A stretch of DNA of 64,000 nucleotides from Maritimibacter fusiformis (GCF_008086115.1 NZ_VSIY01000006.1:124001-188000); one strand, 5' to 3'; shown: positions 1-9,264, numbered from the stretch's first letter. Numbers and translations: made by a program. Notes: generated by a model from the sequence alone, not told the origin.

Positions 1-116
1 GCAAGACCTTCTATCGCCTGCGCGCGATGGGGTTCGAGGATTTGTCGGACGCGCGCCGCTTCTGTGCCGCGATGATGGCCGGGCAGGCGCCCTGTATCCC
101 GGTCGTGACGCGTTGA
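1..116 (+). CDS. SPOR domain-containing protein, C-terminal end only
   Basis: Only the last 37 codons are in the window, read from base 3 to a TGA at 114-116. The peptide ([19 protein letters not shown]...) looks like the last strand and helix of a SPOR domain, the peptidoglycan-binding fold found at division sites. The stop overlaps the TTG start of nagZ, so the two are probably translationally coupled. A SPOR gene directly before nagZ-scpA-scpB is the usual Rhodobacterales order, which supports the call. The rest of the protein lies outside the window and cannot be judged. Confidence 0.6.
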   Translation, partial: KTFYRLRAMGFEDLSDARRFCAAMMAGQAPCIPVVTR

Positions 117-1117
117 GCCGACCGGGCGCCTACATCCTTGGATGCGAGGGGCCGGTGCTTACCCCCGCCGAGCGCGACTTTTTCCGCGCCGCGCAGCCCT
201 GGGGCTTCATCCTGTTTGCCCGCAACGTCGAAAACCCCGATCAGCTTCGCGCGCTCACCGTCGCGTTGCGCGACGCCGTCGGGCGCGAGGCGCCGGTGTT
301 CATCGACCAGGAGGGCGGACGCGTGGCACGCATGCGCCCGCCGCATTGGCGCGACTGGCTTCCGCCTTTGGACCAGGTTCGCCAGACCAGGCGTCACGCC
401 GCGCGCGCGATGTATCTGCGCTATCGCCTGATCGCGGACGAACTGCGGGCGGTGGGCATCGACGGCAATTGCGCGCCGGTGCTCGACATCGCCCGGCCCG
501 ATACCCATCCGGTCCTGAAAAACCGCTGCTATGGCGACGACGTGGTGCATGTGGCCGATATCGCCGGCGCGGTGGCCAGTGCGCTGGTCGATGGCGGCGT
601 GCTGCCGGTGGCCAAGCACATCCCCGGCCACGGCCACGCCACGCGCGACAGCCACGAAGATCTGCCGCGCGTGTCCGACAAGCTCAAGGCGCTGAAAATC
701 AGCGACTTCCTGGCGTTCGAGGCGGTCGCCAACCTGCCGATCGCGATGACGGCGCATGTGGTCTTCGAGGCGCTCGACCCCGACAACCCGGCGACCACCT
801 CGCCCGCGGTGATCACGATGATCCGCGAGAACATCGGCTTTGGCGGCCTGCTGGTGACCGACGATATCTCGATGGGCGCCCTCAGCGGCCCCGTCGCCAG
901 CCGCGCGTGCGCCGCACTCGCAGCCGGCTGCGACGTGATCCTGCATTGCAAAGGCGACATGTCCGAAATGCGGGCCGTGACCGAGGCCGCAGGCTCCCTG
1001 TCGGATGCCGCCAATGCCCGCGCCGAGGCCGCCCTGGGCTGGCGCCGCGCACCGCGCGCCATTGACATCGCCGCGCTGGAGGCCGAATTTCACGATCTGA
1101 TGACAGGCCGGACGTGA
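113..1117 (+). CDS. nagZ: Beta-N-acetylhexosaminidase NagZ (GH3)
   Basis: A cytoplasmic glycoside hydrolase family 3 enzyme that removes N-acetylglucosamine from anhydromuropeptides during peptidoglycan recycling. At 334 aa it matches the usual single-domain NagZ length. The KHIPGHG...DSH loop near residues 168-181 carries the flexible Asp-His general acid/base dyad, and LLVTDDISM near 246-254 carries the nucleophile Asp. The start is TTG at 113, because there is no ATG or GTG in frame nearby and the TTG overlaps the upstream stop (TTGA). No signal peptide is seen. It is followed after one base by scpA, giving one operon with the SPOR gene, scpA and scpB. Confidence 0.93.
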   Translation: MSRPGAYILGCEGPVLTPAERDFFRAAQPWGFILFARNVENPDQLRALTVALRDAVGREAPVFIDQEGGRVARMRPPHWRDWLPPLDQVRQTRRHAARAMYLRYRLIADELRAVGIDGNCAPVLDIARPDTHPVLKNRCYGDDVVHVADIAGAVASALVDGGVLPVAKHIPGHGHATRDSHEDLPRVSDKLKALKISDFLAFEAVANLPIAMTAHVVFEALDPDNPATTSPAVITMIRENIGFGGLLVTDDISMGALSGPVASRACAALAAGCDVILHCKGDMSEMRAVTEAAGSLSDAANARAEAALGWRRAPRAIDIAALEAEFHDLMTGRT

Positions 1118-1118
1118 C

Positions 1119-1907
1119 ATGGCGGGTGATGAGTTTCAGGCCGACGTTCTGTCGGTATCCGAACGGATGGCCGCCGAGGCGTTGATCGTCGATGTGGACG
1201 GCTACGAAGGCCCGCTCGACCTGCTCCTGACCCTGTCGCGCACCCAGAAGGTCGACCTGCGCCGCGTCTCGGTGCTGCAACTGGCCGAGCAATACCTGGC
1301 CTTTGTCGAGAAGGCCCGTCACCTGCGCATCGAACTGGCGGCGGACTACCTGGTGATGGCGGCCTGGCTCGCGTTTCTGAAATCGCGCCTGCTGCTGCCC
1401 CCCGAACCCGGCGACGAGGGGCCATCGGGCGAGGAACTCGCCGCGCATCTGGCCTATCAGCTCGAACGCCTGCAGGCGATGCGCGAAGTGGCCGCCACCC
1501 TGATGGCGCGTGACCGGCTGGGGCGCGATTTCTTTGCCCGCGGCATCCCCGAGGACGTGCGCCGCACCCGGCGCGTGACCTATACCGCGACCCTCATGGA
1601 CCTGATGCAGGCCTATGCCCGCATCCGCACCAAGGACGAATTTCGCCCCTATGTGATGGACCGCGACGCGGTGATGACGCTGGAAGAGGCGCTGGAGCGG
1701 ATGCGCGGGCTGATCGGCTTTGCCGGCGACTGGACCGACCTGACCAGCTATCTGCCCGAGGGCTGGCAGGTCGATCCAGGCCGGCGCCGCTCGGCCACGG
1801 CGGCGAATTTCGCCGCCTCGCTGGAGCTTGTGAAGACCGGCGCGGTCGAGATACGCCAGTCGGACACGTTCGCGCCGATCCAGATACGAAAGAGGCACGA
1901 TGGCTGA
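1119..1907 (+). CDS. scpA: Segregation and condensation protein A (ScpA)
   Basis: The kleisin subunit of the SMC-ScpAB condensin, which bridges SMC heads and organises the chromosome. The 262-aa protein has the typical N-terminal kleisin motif YEGPLDLLL near residue 29, followed by a helical segment, and a C-terminal winged-helix part. It begins one base after the nagZ stop and its last 8 bases overlap scpB (ATGGCTGA), so coupled translation with its partner is expected. The family is well defined and nothing in the sequence is unusual. Confidence 0.95.
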   Translation: MAGDEFQADVLSVSERMAAEALIVDVDGYEGPLDLLLTLSRTQKVDLRRVSVLQLAEQYLAFVEKARHLRIELAADYLVMAAWLAFLKSRLLLPPEPGDEGPSGEELAAHLAYQLERLQAMREVAATLMARDRLGRDFFARGIPEDVRRTRRVTYTATLMDLMQAYARIRTKDEFRPYVMDRDAVMTLEEALERMRGLIGFAGDWTDLTSYLPEGWQVDPGRRRSATAANFAASLELVKTGAVEIRQSDTFAPIQIRKRHDG

Positions 1908-2550
1908 GGACGACGACCCCCAGGCCCCCGCCGAAAGCCTGTTCGAAGCCCCGCCGATGGGCGAGCAGGAACGCATGGTCGAGGCGATCCTGTTCGCCTC
2001 TGCCGATCCGGTGCCGGTCAGCGACCTGGCCGCGCGGATGCCGCATGGCTCGGACCCCGCCGAGGCGCTGGCGCATCTGCGCAAACGCTACGAGGGGCGG
2101 GGCGTGCAGGTGGTCCGGGTCGGGGATGCCTGGGCGATCCGCACCGCGCCAGATCTCGGTTTCCTGATGCACAAGGAGGTCGTGGAAGAGCGCAAGCTGA
2201 GCCGCGCCGCGATCGAGACCCTGGCCATCATCGCCTATCACCAGCCGGTGACGCGCGCCGAGATCGAGGAGATACGCGGCGTCAGCGTGTCGCGCGGCAC
2301 GGTCGATCTGTTGATCGAACAGGGCTGGATTCGCTTTGGCCGGCGCAAGATGACACCGGGCCGCCCGGTGACCTTCGTGGTGACGCCCGAGTTTCTCGAC
2401 CAGTTCGGGCTGGAAAGTGCGCGCGATCTGCCCGGGTTGAAGGAGTTGCGCGCCGCCGGGCTGCTCGACAACCGCCCGCCGCCGGGTGGTCCGGGCGACG
2501 AGGACGACGACGGCGAGGATGGCGACCAGTCGGAACTGTTCGAGGAATAG
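1900..2550 (+). CDS. scpB: Segregation and condensation protein B (ScpB)
   Basis: The winged-helix dimeric partner that binds the middle of ScpA in the SMC condensin complex. The protein is 216 aa. The core from about residue 22 to 165 (VEAILFASADPVPVSDLA, then AIETLAIIAYHQPVTRAEIE) is diagnostic of ScpB. The last 30 residues are a very acidic, disordered-looking tail (GDEDDDGEDGDQSELFEE), common in alphaproteobacterial copies. It overlaps scpA by 8 bases. It appears to be the last large gene of the nagZ-scpAB operon. Confidence 0.95.
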   Translation: MAEDDDPQAPAESLFEAPPMGEQERMVEAILFASADPVPVSDLAARMPHGSDPAEALAHLRKRYEGRGVQVVRVGDAWAIRTAPDLGFLMHKEVVEERKLSRAAIETLAIIAYHQPVTRAEIEEIRGVSVSRGTVDLLIEQGWIRFGRRKMTPGRPVTFVVTPEFLDQFGLESARDLPGLKELRAAGLLDNRPPPGGPGDEDDDGEDGDQSELFEE

Positions 2551-2619
2551 CGCGACCGGCGTGCGGGGTTGGGCGGGGTCGTCCGATCTGGTAGAATGTC
2601 GCGAAAACACGAGGCAGCC

Positions 2620-2829
2620 ATGAATATCGAACAGATAATCCGGATGATCACGCGCATGGTGATGCGCCGCGCGATGAACCGCGGCATCAACGCCGGCATC
2701 GACTTGGCCGCGGGCCGTGGCAAGCCGAAACAGGACATGACACCGGAAGAACGCCGCCAGACCCGGCAGGCCCGCCAGGCCGCCAAGCGCGCCCGTCAGG
2801 CGGCGCGTTTGACGCGACGCATGCGCTAG
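2620..2829 (+). CDS. Conserved small basic protein of unknown function
   Basis: A 69-aa protein beginning MNIEQIIRMITRMVMRR. The ATG at 2620 has a purine-rich GAGGC upstream; an in-frame ATG at 2596 would add eight residues. The N-terminal half is an amphipathic Met/Ile/Arg helix. The C-terminal half is Arg/Ala/Gln-rich (TRQARQAAKRARQAARLTRRMR), possibly a nucleic-acid or membrane-surface binding helix. It sits 69 bases after scpB on the same strand and may be co-transcribed. I recall similar short proteins next to scpB in other Rhodobacterales, but I assign no function. Confidence 0.6.
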   Translation: MNIEQIIRMITRMVMRRAMNRGINAGIDLAAGRGKPKQDMTPEERRQTRQARQAAKRARQAARLTRRMR

Positions 2830-2845
2830 ACCCGAACGGGCGCCC

Positions 2846-3961
2846 TCAACCCACCCGGAAATGCTTGGACAGCTTCAACCCCTGGCCCTGGTAGTTCGAC
2901 TTGATGCCCGCGCCATAGAGCGTATCGGGCACCGCGGCCATGCGTTCATAGACCAGCCGGCCCACCACCTGCCCGTGCTCCAGCACGAACGGGGCCTCGT
3001 GGCAGCGCACCTCGAGCACCCCGCGCGAACCTTTGCCGCCCGCCGCGTCATGGCCGAACCCGGGGTCGAAAAAGCCCGCGTAGTGCACCCGGAATTCGCC
3101 CACCATCGCCAGGTATGGCGCCATTTCGGCGGCGCAATCGGGCGGGATATGCACCGCCTCGCGGCTGACCAGGATGTAGAAGGCGCCGGGGTCGAGGATG
3201 ATGCGACCCTCGCGCGTGTGGATCGGCTCCCAGTATTCCGCCGGGTCGTAGTGGCCGATCTTGTCGAGGTCGATGACCCCGGTGTGCGGCTTGGCGCGGA
3301 AGCCGACCAGGTCGCCCTCGCGCGGTTTCAGGTCGACCGAAAAACCAAGCCCGTGGTCGATCACCGCCGGCCCGTCCACCAGCCGCTGATCGGCATGGCG
3401 TGCGCTGAGCTCGGCATCGCTCAGCACCGCCTGCCCACGCCGGAACCGGATCTGGTTGAGCCGCATTCCGGGGCGCACCAGAACCGAGAAACTGCGCGGA
3501 CAGATCTCGGCATAGAGCGGGCCGTGATAGCCCGGCGCGATCCGGTCGAATTCGACGCCGCCATCGGTGATGGCGCGGGTCAGAAGGTCCAGCCGCCCGG
3601 TCGAGCTTTTCGCATTCGCCACCGCCTGAATGCCCTCGGGCAGCGCCAGCCCCTCCATCAGCGGCACCACGTAGACCGCGCCTTTTTCCAGCACCGCCCC
3701 GTCCATAAGGTCGATCCGGTGCATCTCGAACTCGTGCAGGCGTTCGGCCACGGTGGCGCCCGCACCCGTCAGGAACGAGGCGCGCACCCGGTAGGCGACC
3801 GTTCCAAGCCGCAGGTCGAGCGAGGCGGGCTGGATCTGGTCGGCGGTGATCTCGGGGTCGGCGGTGATGAGGCCGTCGCGCACCATCCCGGCGATTTCCT
3901 GGCTGGGGAGGACGCCGGTTCCCGTGTCTGTGCCGGTGTCTTTGCTGGCTTGAGTGGTCAT
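2846..3961 (-). CDS. dcd: dCTP deaminase, long two-domain alphaproteobacterial form
   Basis: Converts dCTP to dUTP for thymidylate synthesis. Usual Dcd proteins are about 190 aa; this one is 371 aa, the double-length form annotated as 2'-deoxycytidine 5'-triphosphate deaminase in alphaproteobacteria, with two dUTPase-like halves. The first half holds the clear motif ANAKSSTGRLDLLTRAITD and then EFDRIAPGYHGPLYAEI. The ATG at 3961 is chosen over one at 3985 because GAGGA lies 5 bases before it. It is convergent with the small gene at 2620 and adjacent to tRNA-Pro. Confidence 0.85.
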   Translation of the reverse strand: MTTQASKDTGTDTGTGVLPSQEIAGMVRDGLITADPEITADQIQPASLDLRLGTVAYRVRASFLTGAGATVAERLHEFEMHRIDLMDGAVLEKGAVYVVPLMEGLALPEGIQAVANAKSSTGRLDLLTRAITDGGVEFDRIAPGYHGPLYAEICPRSFSVLVRPGMRLNQIRFRRGQAVLSDAELSARHADQRLVDGPAVIDHGLGFSVDLKPREGDLVGFRAKPHTGVIDLDKIGHYDPAEYWEPIHTREGRIILDPGAFYILVSREAVHIPPDCAAEMAPYLAMVGEFRVHYAGFFDPGFGHDAAGGKGSRGVLEVRCHEAPFVLEHGQVVGRLVYERMAAVPDTLYGAGIKSNYQGQGLKLSKHFRVG

Positions 3962-4033
3962 CGCGTCCTCATGCTGGACAAGCAAACGCCCGCCACAGGT
4001 CTGGGCGGGCGGGGCCGGTTCCGGCGTCGGAAT

Positions 4034-4110
4034 TGGTCGGGCTAGCAGGACTCGAACCTGCGACCTTCCGTCCCCCAGACGGACGCGCTACCAGACTGCG
4101 CCATAGCCCG
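4034..4110 (-). tRNA. tRNA-Pro (GGG)
   Basis: On the minus strand the acceptor arms CGGGCTA and TAGCCCG pair perfectly. The anticodon stem TCCGT/ACGGA encloses the loop CTGGGGG with anticodon GGG. The T-loop GTTCGAGTC and an encoded CCA are present. It reads Pro codons CCC and CCU. Confidence 0.95.
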
Positions 4111-4121
4111 ACGTGGGCATC

Positions 4122-4149
4122 TACATAGCGGTTTTGCGCGCGGGGGCAA
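4122..4149 (-). promoter_or_regulatory. Probable sigma-70 promoter of tRNA-Pro
   Basis: Reading the minus strand, TTGCCC (4149-4144) and TATGTA (4127-4122) are separated by 16 bases. The -10 box ends 12 bases before the tRNA. The match is by eye and the spacer is one base short of the optimum. Confidence 0.45.
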
Positions 4150-4172
4150 GGTGCAATGCGCATGTTTTCGGT

Positions 4173-5168
4173 TTAGCCCCGGGGGGGCGAATCCGCGCCG
4201 GTCCGGCTGGCCAGCGCGCCCAGACGGTCGGCCAGCGCCCACAGCGTTTCGACCGGGAAATCGACCTCGGCGGCGCGTGCGGCCCGAAGTTGTGCGGCCA
4301 CCGGCGCGGTGTCGGGATAGAACGCACCGTCGTCGGGGTCGGGGCCGATATCGGGCATCACCAGAGCGGGCCGATGGACCGCCGGGGCAGGGGGTGCCGG
4401 TTCGGCGTCGGCGGGCGGTTCCGGCCCCGTTTCGGTCGTCTCCGGCTCGGCCTCGTGGGCCGCGAAGTCCAGCGCCTCGGGGCTGGCCATCGGGTCGGCC
4501 GGGTCGGGCGCTTCCGGCATCGGTTCCGGGTCGGGCTCCGGCGGGGTGAAATCGGCGGGCGGCGGGGCTTCGTCCATCTCCGCCCCTTCAAAGGCGTCGG
4601 GCTCGGCGTCATTGGCATGAAACGCGACGCGCTCGGGGCTTTCGAACGGGTCCGCATCGTCGGGCGTGGGGGTGTAGTCGTCCCGCCAGAAGGGGTCAGG
4701 CTCTTCGTCCGGCTCCGATGCCGCGTCGTCGGCCCGATCCGGCTCCGGCTCAGCGGACGTTTCCGCCTCCGGCGCGCTTGACGCTTCGGCCTCCCAAGCG
4801 CTGTCGTCCGCTTCTTCGGTGTCCTCGCCGCGGCGTTCCGACAGATCGACCACGTTGGAGGGCGTCACGTCCTGCGTCTCGGCCCCGAGGTCGAGCGGCG
4901 GCGACATGCCCGCGACATGCTTCACGCCCTGTTCGCGCAACAGCTTCTGCACGCCGCGAATCGTCATGCCGTCTTCGTGCAGAAGTTTTCGGATGCCGCC
5001 GAGCAGTTCCATGTCGGCGGGCCGGTAGTAGCGCCGTCCGCCGGCGCGTTTCACCGGTTTGACCTGCGAAAAGCGGCTTTCCCAGAAGCGCAGCACATGG
5101 GTGGGCACGCCCAGCCATTCGGCAACCTCGCTGATGGTGCGGAATGCCTCGGGTGACTTCTGGTCCAT
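4173..5168 (-). CDS. MerR-family transcriptional regulator with long acidic C-terminus
   Basis: Residues 1-80 are a MerR-type winged helix-turn-helix: [23 protein letters not shown], then the wing [14 protein letters not shown]. From about residue 110 to 290 the 331-aa protein is a low-complexity region rich in Glu, Asp, Pro and Ala with no metal-binding Cys pattern. It is therefore not a metal sensor of the CueR type. It lies directly downstream of ihfA in the rpmF-plsX-fabH-ihfA block, a conserved Rhodobacterales arrangement, and is probably co-transcribed. Its target genes are unknown. Confidence 0.85.
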   Translation of the reverse strand: MDQKSPEAFRTISEVAEWLGVPTHVLRFWESRFSQVKPVKRAGGRRYYRPADMELLGGIRKLLHEDGMTIRGVQKLLREQGVKHVAGMSPPLDLGAETQDVTPSNVVDLSERRGEDTEEADDSAWEAEASSAPEAETSAEPEPDRADDAASEPDEEPDPFWRDDYTPTPDDADPFESPERVAFHANDAEPDAFEGAEMDEAPPPADFTPPEPDPEPMPEAPDPADPMASPEALDFAAHEAEPETTETGPEPPADAEPAPPAPAVHRPALVMPDIGPDPDDGAFYPDTAPVAAQLRAARAAEVDFPVETLWALADRLGALASRTGADSPPRG

Positions 5169-5218
5169 ATCGCCGCCTGTGTCGCTGCCGGTTGTCGTGG
5201 TGATGCTCGGGTCCGGGT

Positions 5219-5521
5219 CTAGCGCCGGTTGCCAGCGGCCACGCGTTCCTTCATCAGGTGAGAGGGGCGGAAGGTCATCACCCGGCGCGGCAGGATCGGC
5301 ACTTCTTCCCCGGTTTTCGGGTTGCGGCCGACGCGCGCGGCCTTGTCGCGCACCGAGAACGTGCCGAAGGACGATATCTTCACCGTCTCGCCGCGCGCCA
5401 GTGCATCGGACATGTGACCCAGCACGCTTTCGACCAGTTGCGCGCTTTCATTGCGTGACAGACCCACCTCGCGGAACACCGCTTCGCTCAGGTCCATGCG
5501 GGTCAAGGTTTTTCCAGTCAT
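5219..5521 (-). CDS. ihfA: Integration host factor subunit alpha
   Basis: A 100-aa histone-like protein of the IHF/HU family that bends DNA at specific sites as a heterodimer with IhfB. The ATG at 5521 gives the canonical start [26 protein letters not shown]. The DNA-clasping beta arm with [25 protein letters not shown] is intact, including the intercalating-proline region. Position between fabH and a merR gene matches the conserved alphaproteobacterial order. The 90-base gap to fabH may contain its own promoter, though none is convincing. Confidence 0.95.
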   Translation of the reverse strand: MTGKTLTRMDLSEAVFREVGLSRNESAQLVESVLGHMSDALARGETVKISSFGTFSVRDKAARVGRNPKTGEEVPILPRRVMTFRPSHLMKERVAAGNRR

Positions 5522-5611
5522 GCGTCCCCCTGGCAGAAATCGGTGCCGCAAGCATGGGCGCATCGGGTTTTCAAGTCAAGATCAACGGTTTGGCCTCAGA
5601 GTTTGAGGCAA

Positions 5612-6586
5612 CTACCAGCGCAGCACCACCGCACCCCAGGCCAGGCCGCCGCCGATGGCCTCGGTGACGATCAGATCGCCCTGTTTGATCTGGCCGCGCG
5701 CCTTGCCGATCGACAGCGCCAGCGGGATCGAGGCGGCAGAGGTGTTGCCGTGATCCTGCACCGTGACGACCACGTGATCCATCGACACGCCCAGCTTTTT
5801 CGCGGTGCCCTGGATGATGCGCAGATTGGCCTGGTGCGGCACGATCCAGTCGACATCGTCATGTCCCAGTCCGGCGCGCGCCAGCGCCGCGTCGGCGGTG
5901 GCGGCGAGTTTCTCGACCGCCTGGCGAAACAACGGGTTGCCCTGCATCTTGACCACGCCGGCGGTGCCGGTGGTGGACACGCCGCCGTCGACATAGAGCA
6001 TGTCGCGATGGCGGCCGTCGGAATTGAGATCGGAGGCCAGGATGCCGCGGTCTTCGGGCGTGCCGGTGCCCTCGGCGGCCTCGAGCACCAGCGCCCCGGC
6101 CCCGTCGCCGAACAGCACGCAGGTGGCGCGGTCGGTCATGTCCAGGATGCGCGAGAAGGTCTCGGCCCCGATCACCACGACCCGCTCGGCCTGACCCGAC
6201 AGGATCAGCGCGTTGGCGGTGGTCAGGGCGAAGACGAATCCGGCGCAGACCGCCTGCACGTCGAACCCGAAGCCGCGCCGCAGCCCCAGCCCCTCCTGCA
6301 CCATGGTGGCGACCGAGGGAAATGTCAGATCGGGCGTCGAGGTGGCGACGATCACCGCGTCGATCTGCCCGGCCTCCATGCCGGCGTCGTCCAGCGCCGC
6401 GCGGGCGGCCGCGATGGCCATTTGCGACGTGGTTTCCCCCTCGGCGGCAAAATGGCGCCGCTCGATCCCCGAGCGAGAGCGAATCCACTCGTCGGAGGTG
6501 TCGACCTTGTCCTCGAACCACGAGTTTGGGACGATCCGTTCGGGGAGATAATGCCCCACCCCCCGGACCACCGCGCGTTTGGTCAT
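5612..6586 (-). CDS. fabH: Beta-ketoacyl-ACP synthase III (FabH)
   Basis: Starts type II fatty-acid synthesis by condensing acetyl-CoA with malonyl-ACP. The 324-aa protein has the full Cys-His-Asn triad: Cys114 in VQAVCAGF, His251 in VPHQAN and Asn281 in DHGNTSAAS. The ATG overlaps the plsX stop by 4 bases (ATGA), so translation is coupled to PlsX. The pairing of plsX with fabH links phospholipid and fatty-acid initiation. Length and motifs are canonical. Confidence 0.97.
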   Translation of the reverse strand: MTKRAVVRGVGHYLPERIVPNSWFEDKVDTSDEWIRSRSGIERRHFAAEGETTSQMAIAAARAALDDAGMEAGQIDAVIVATSTPDLTFPSVATMVQEGLGLRRGFGFDVQAVCAGFVFALTTANALILSGQAERVVVIGAETFSRILDMTDRATCVLFGDGAGALVLEAAEGTGTPEDRGILASDLNSDGRHRDMLYVDGGVSTTGTAGVVKMQGNPLFRQAVEKLAATADAALARAGLGHDDVDWIVPHQANLRIIQGTAKKLGVSMDHVVVTVQDHGNTSAASIPLALSIGKARGQIKQGDLIVTEAIGGGLAWGAVVLRW

Positions 6587-7707
6587 TTCGATGCTGTGTC
6601 CTGCTCGGCGTCTTTGTCCGCGTCATCCTGACGCGCCACGGGGACATATGCAACCCGCGCAGCCAGTTTGTCGTTGAAGCCCGACCGGGCCAGGTCATGG
6701 GCCAGTTGCACCGCCGCGGCGATGCCGGTCGGGTCGGCCGATCCGTGGCTTTTCACCACCGTGCCGGTCAGCCCCAGGAACACCCCGCCATTGACCCGGC
6801 GCGGGTCCATCCGGGCCGACAGGCGCTTGAGCGAGGTTGAGGCGAACATCGCAGCCAGCCGCGACAGCGGCGTCGCCGTGAAGGCCGCCTTGAGGAACCC
6901 CTTGAACATGTGCGCCGTGCCCTCGGCGGTCTTCAGCGCGACATTGCCGGTAAAGCCGTCTGTGACCACCACGTCGACCTTGTCCGACGGAATGTCCGAT
7001 CCCTCGACATTGCCGATGAACTCGAAGGTGCCGCTTTCGGCAGCGTCCTGAATCAGCTCGGCGGCGGCCTTGATCTCGGACCGGCCCTTGTGATCCTCGG
7101 TGCCGACATTCAACAGCCCGACCCGGGGGCGGGCGAGGCCCAGGCTGTTGCGGGCGAAACTCACCCCCATCAGCGCGTATTGCATGAGGTCCATCTCGTC
7201 GGCGCGCACATCGGCGCCGACATCCAGCATCACGTTGAATCCGCCGGGGTTGGTCGACGGCCAGTAGCAGGCGATGGCCGGGCGGTTGATGCCCGGCAGC
7301 TTTCTGAGGCGCATCATCGACAGCACCATCAGCGCGCCGGTGTTGCCGCAGGACACGCAGACCTCGGCCTCCTTGTCGCGCACCGCGTCGATGGCCGACC
7401 ACATCGAGGTGTTCTTGCCCGATCTGAGCACCTGCGCCGGCTTGTCGTCCATCGTCACCACGCCCTCGGCGTGGCGCACATCGCAGCGGCCCGCGAGTTC
7501 GGGGTGCTTGGCGACAAGCCCGTCAAGCTCGGCCCTGTCGCCGTGCAGGATGAAGGCGATGCCGGGATTGGCGCGCGCGGACATGGCAAGACCGGCAACG
7601 ACGGTTGCCGGCCCGAGGTCGCCGCCCATGGCGTCGACCGATACAACGATTCTCTGCGTCCCGGCGGGCACGGTCCCGGTCTTGTTAAGCTCGGTCAGTG
7701 CCGCCAT
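6583..7707 (-). CDS. plsX: Phosphate acyltransferase PlsX
   Basis: A peripheral-membrane enzyme that makes acyl-phosphate from acyl-ACP, the acyl donor for PlsY in glycerophospholipid synthesis. The 374-aa protein has the diagnostic N-terminus VVSVDAMGGDLGPATVV and the later VVTDGFTGNVALKTAEG motif. It lies 27 bases downstream of rpmF and overlaps fabH by 4 bases, the common rpmF-plsX-fabH order. The N-terminal 17 residues before the core are slightly longer than usual, so the true start could be one of the inner codons. Confidence 0.96.
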   Translation of the reverse strand: MAALTELNKTGTVPAGTQRIVVSVDAMGGDLGPATVVAGLAMSARANPGIAFILHGDRAELDGLVAKHPELAGRCDVRHAEGVVTMDDKPAQVLRSGKNTSMWSAIDAVRDKEAEVCVSCGNTGALMVLSMMRLRKLPGINRPAIACYWPSTNPGGFNVMLDVGADVRADEMDLMQYALMGVSFARNSLGLARPRVGLLNVGTEDHKGRSEIKAAAELIQDAAESGTFEFIGNVEGSDIPSDKVDVVVTDGFTGNVALKTAEGTAHMFKGFLKAAFTATPLSRLAAMFASTSLKRLSARMDPRRVNGGVFLGLTGTVVKSHGSADPTGIAAAVQLAHDLARSGFNDKLAARVAYVPVARQDDADKDAEQDTASK

Positions 7708-7734
7708 GTCTGGGCCGGGGAGACGGGGCGCGGC

Positions 7735-7944
7735 TTACGCCGCGTCCTCGTCATCGAACACCGCCTCGTCGACCATCGCCACGACTTCGCGGTCGTTGTA
7801 GGACCCGCAGGACGGGCAGACGTGGTGCGGGCGCTTGAGTTCGCCGCAGCTCGGGCATTCGTTCGGGTTCGCGGCCACAAGGGAGTCGTGACTGCGGCGC
7901 ATGTTGCGGCGCGACCGCGTGACTTTGTTCTGCGGGACAGCCAT
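7735..7944 (-). CDS. rpmF: Large ribosomal subunit protein bL32
   Basis: A 69-aa protein beginning [20 protein letters not shown], the standard bL32 start. It has two CxxC pairs (CPSC at 30-33 and CPSC at 43-46) that form a zinc ribbon, so this is the C+ form. The acidic C-terminal extension [12 protein letters not shown] is typical for alphaproteobacteria. It heads the rpmF-plsX-fabH-ihfA-merR run and probably shares its promoter. Confidence 0.97.
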   Translation of the reverse strand: MAVPQNKVTRSRRNMRRSHDSLVAANPNECPSCGELKRPHHVCPSCGSYNDREVVAMVDEAVFDDEDAA

Positions 7945-8012
7945 GTCCAAACCTCGATATTCGGGGGCCGTGCGGATCGGTCCGGGGCCCGGTGTTTTCT
8001 GAGTCTGACCGC

Positions 8013-8041
8013 CTATATGCGCAAACGCGCCCGCTGTCCAA
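8013..8041 (-). promoter_or_regulatory. Possible promoter for the rpmF-plsX-fabH block
   Basis: On the minus strand TTGGAC (8041-8036) and ATATAG (8018-8013) are 17 bases apart, about 70 bases before rpmF. A second weaker pair, TTGCGC with TATGTT 16 bases later, lies farther upstream (about 8062-8090). Neither is a close consensus match. Confidence 0.35.
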
Positions 8042-8140
8042 CCCATCACATGAAGAAGCGCGGAACATAGTGCGATTTTGCCCGCGCGCAAGGTATTTCT
8101 GTGCCCTCTAACAGGATTCGCGGCGCGCGTTCAAGCGCGC

Positions 8141-8710
8141 TCAGCTGTCGCTATCCTCGTCGCCGCCCAGCTTGTCGCGCAGGCCGGCCAGCCCGGCGAA
8201 GGGCTTGACGTCCTCGTCGGTCAGGGCGGCCTTGCCCGGCTCGGTCACGGCAGCATCGCCCGGTCCCACGCCCTCGGCGCGCGGATAGAGCGGCAGCGCC
8301 AGCGCCAACGCCTCGACCATCACCGCGCCGATGTCGATCACTGCCCCCAGCGGTTCGTCGTCCACCTCATCGGGCAGTTCGACCTCGTCGCCCTCCGGCT
8401 CGGCATATTCTTCCCGCCAGACCCGGCTGATGGTTTCCTCGATCCGGGTGGTGACGGGGGTGAGCGTGACGACACAGGGCTGCACCACGGTGGCGCCCAG
8501 GCGCGCGACCAGCCGCCAGTCGCGCCGGCCCTCGGGTTCCAGCCGCCCCTCGAGGCGCAGCTTGCGCAGGTCCAGAAGACCGAGGTCGTCGGCGATCCGG
8601 CGCCGCGCCTCGGCGTCGGGCAGGGCCAGAACCGGTTGGGTCTGCCGGGCCACGAGTCCCGAAACCCTCAGGACCGGGCCGGGCTGTTGCGTTGCATTGC
8701 TGTCGCTCAT
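8141..8710 (-). CDS. YceD/DUF177 family protein
   Basis: A 189-aa DUF177 protein, the family of E. coli YceD, which usually sits just before rpmF and is linked to 23S rRNA maturation. The middle holds the family core with GATVVQPCVVTLTPV; the single conserved Cys lies in this CVVTL strand. An acidic stretch EEYAEPEGDEVELPDE follows. About 200 bases separate it from rpmF, so it may be co-transcribed or have its own promoter. It is divergent from bamE. Confidence 0.85.
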   Translation of the reverse strand: MSDSNATQQPGPVLRVSGLVARQTQPVLALPDAEARRRIADDLGLLDLRKLRLEGRLEPEGRRDWRLVARLGATVVQPCVVTLTPVTTRIEETISRVWREEYAEPEGDEVELPDEVDDEPLGAVIDIGAVMVEALALALPLYPRAEGVGPGDAAVTEPGKAALTDEDVKPFAGLAGLRDKLGGDEDSDS

Positions 8711-8799
8711 GGCGTTCTCGGTCTTTCGTTTCTTGAATAACGCGCTATCCTTATGTAAGCCGATAGCCAGAACAAGCCGGACAAGGCAAGGGGGGCGGT

Positions 8800-9264
8800 A
8801 TGTCGAACGCGGGCTGGTTGGTAAGAACCTTGGTGACAGCACTGGCGCTTGTCGCCCTTGCCGCATGTTCCCCGGTCTACCGGTATCATGGGTTCATCCC
8901 GACGGATGAAGACCTCGAGGAAATCGCGGTCGGGCTTGACACCCGCACCACGGTGGCCTCGATCATCGGCAAACCGGGCGCTTCGGGGCTGTTGGCCGAA
9001 AGCGGCTGGTATTACGTGCGCAGCGAGTTCAAGCACCAGACCTACCAGGCCCCCGAAGAGACCGAGCGCGAAGTGGTCGCGATCAGCTTCGACGAGGACG
9101 GCGTGGTCGAGAACATCGAACGCTTCGGGCTCGAACGTGGCCAGGTCGTGGTGCTGTCGCGCCGTGTGACTGATTCGAACATCAAGGGCGTCTCGATCCT
9201 CGACCAGCTGTTCGGCGGCCTGGGCGGCGCGAGCGCGATCCGCAACCTGATCAACAATCGCTGA
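8800..9264 (+). CDS. bamE: Outer membrane protein assembly factor BamE
   Basis: A 154-aa lipoprotein of the SmpA/OmlA family, a small subunit of the BAM complex that inserts outer-membrane barrels. A hydrophobic signal segment ends in the lipobox LAAC (Cys23). The family core follows: GLDTRTTVASIIGKPGASG is the helix-turn with the Gly-Pro pair, then WYYVRSEF. The C-terminus (LFGGLGGASAIRNLINNR) extends beyond E. coli BamE, as in other alphaproteobacteria. The ATG has a GGGGGG ribosome-binding site. It is transcribed divergently from yceD. Confidence 0.9.
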   Translation: MSNAGWLVRTLVTALALVALAACSPVYRYHGFIPTDEDLEEIAVGLDTRTTVASIIGKPGASGLLAESGWYYVRSEFKHQTYQAPEETEREVVAISFDEDGVVENIERFGLERGQVVVLSRRVTDSNIKGVSILDQLFGGLGGASAIRNLINNR

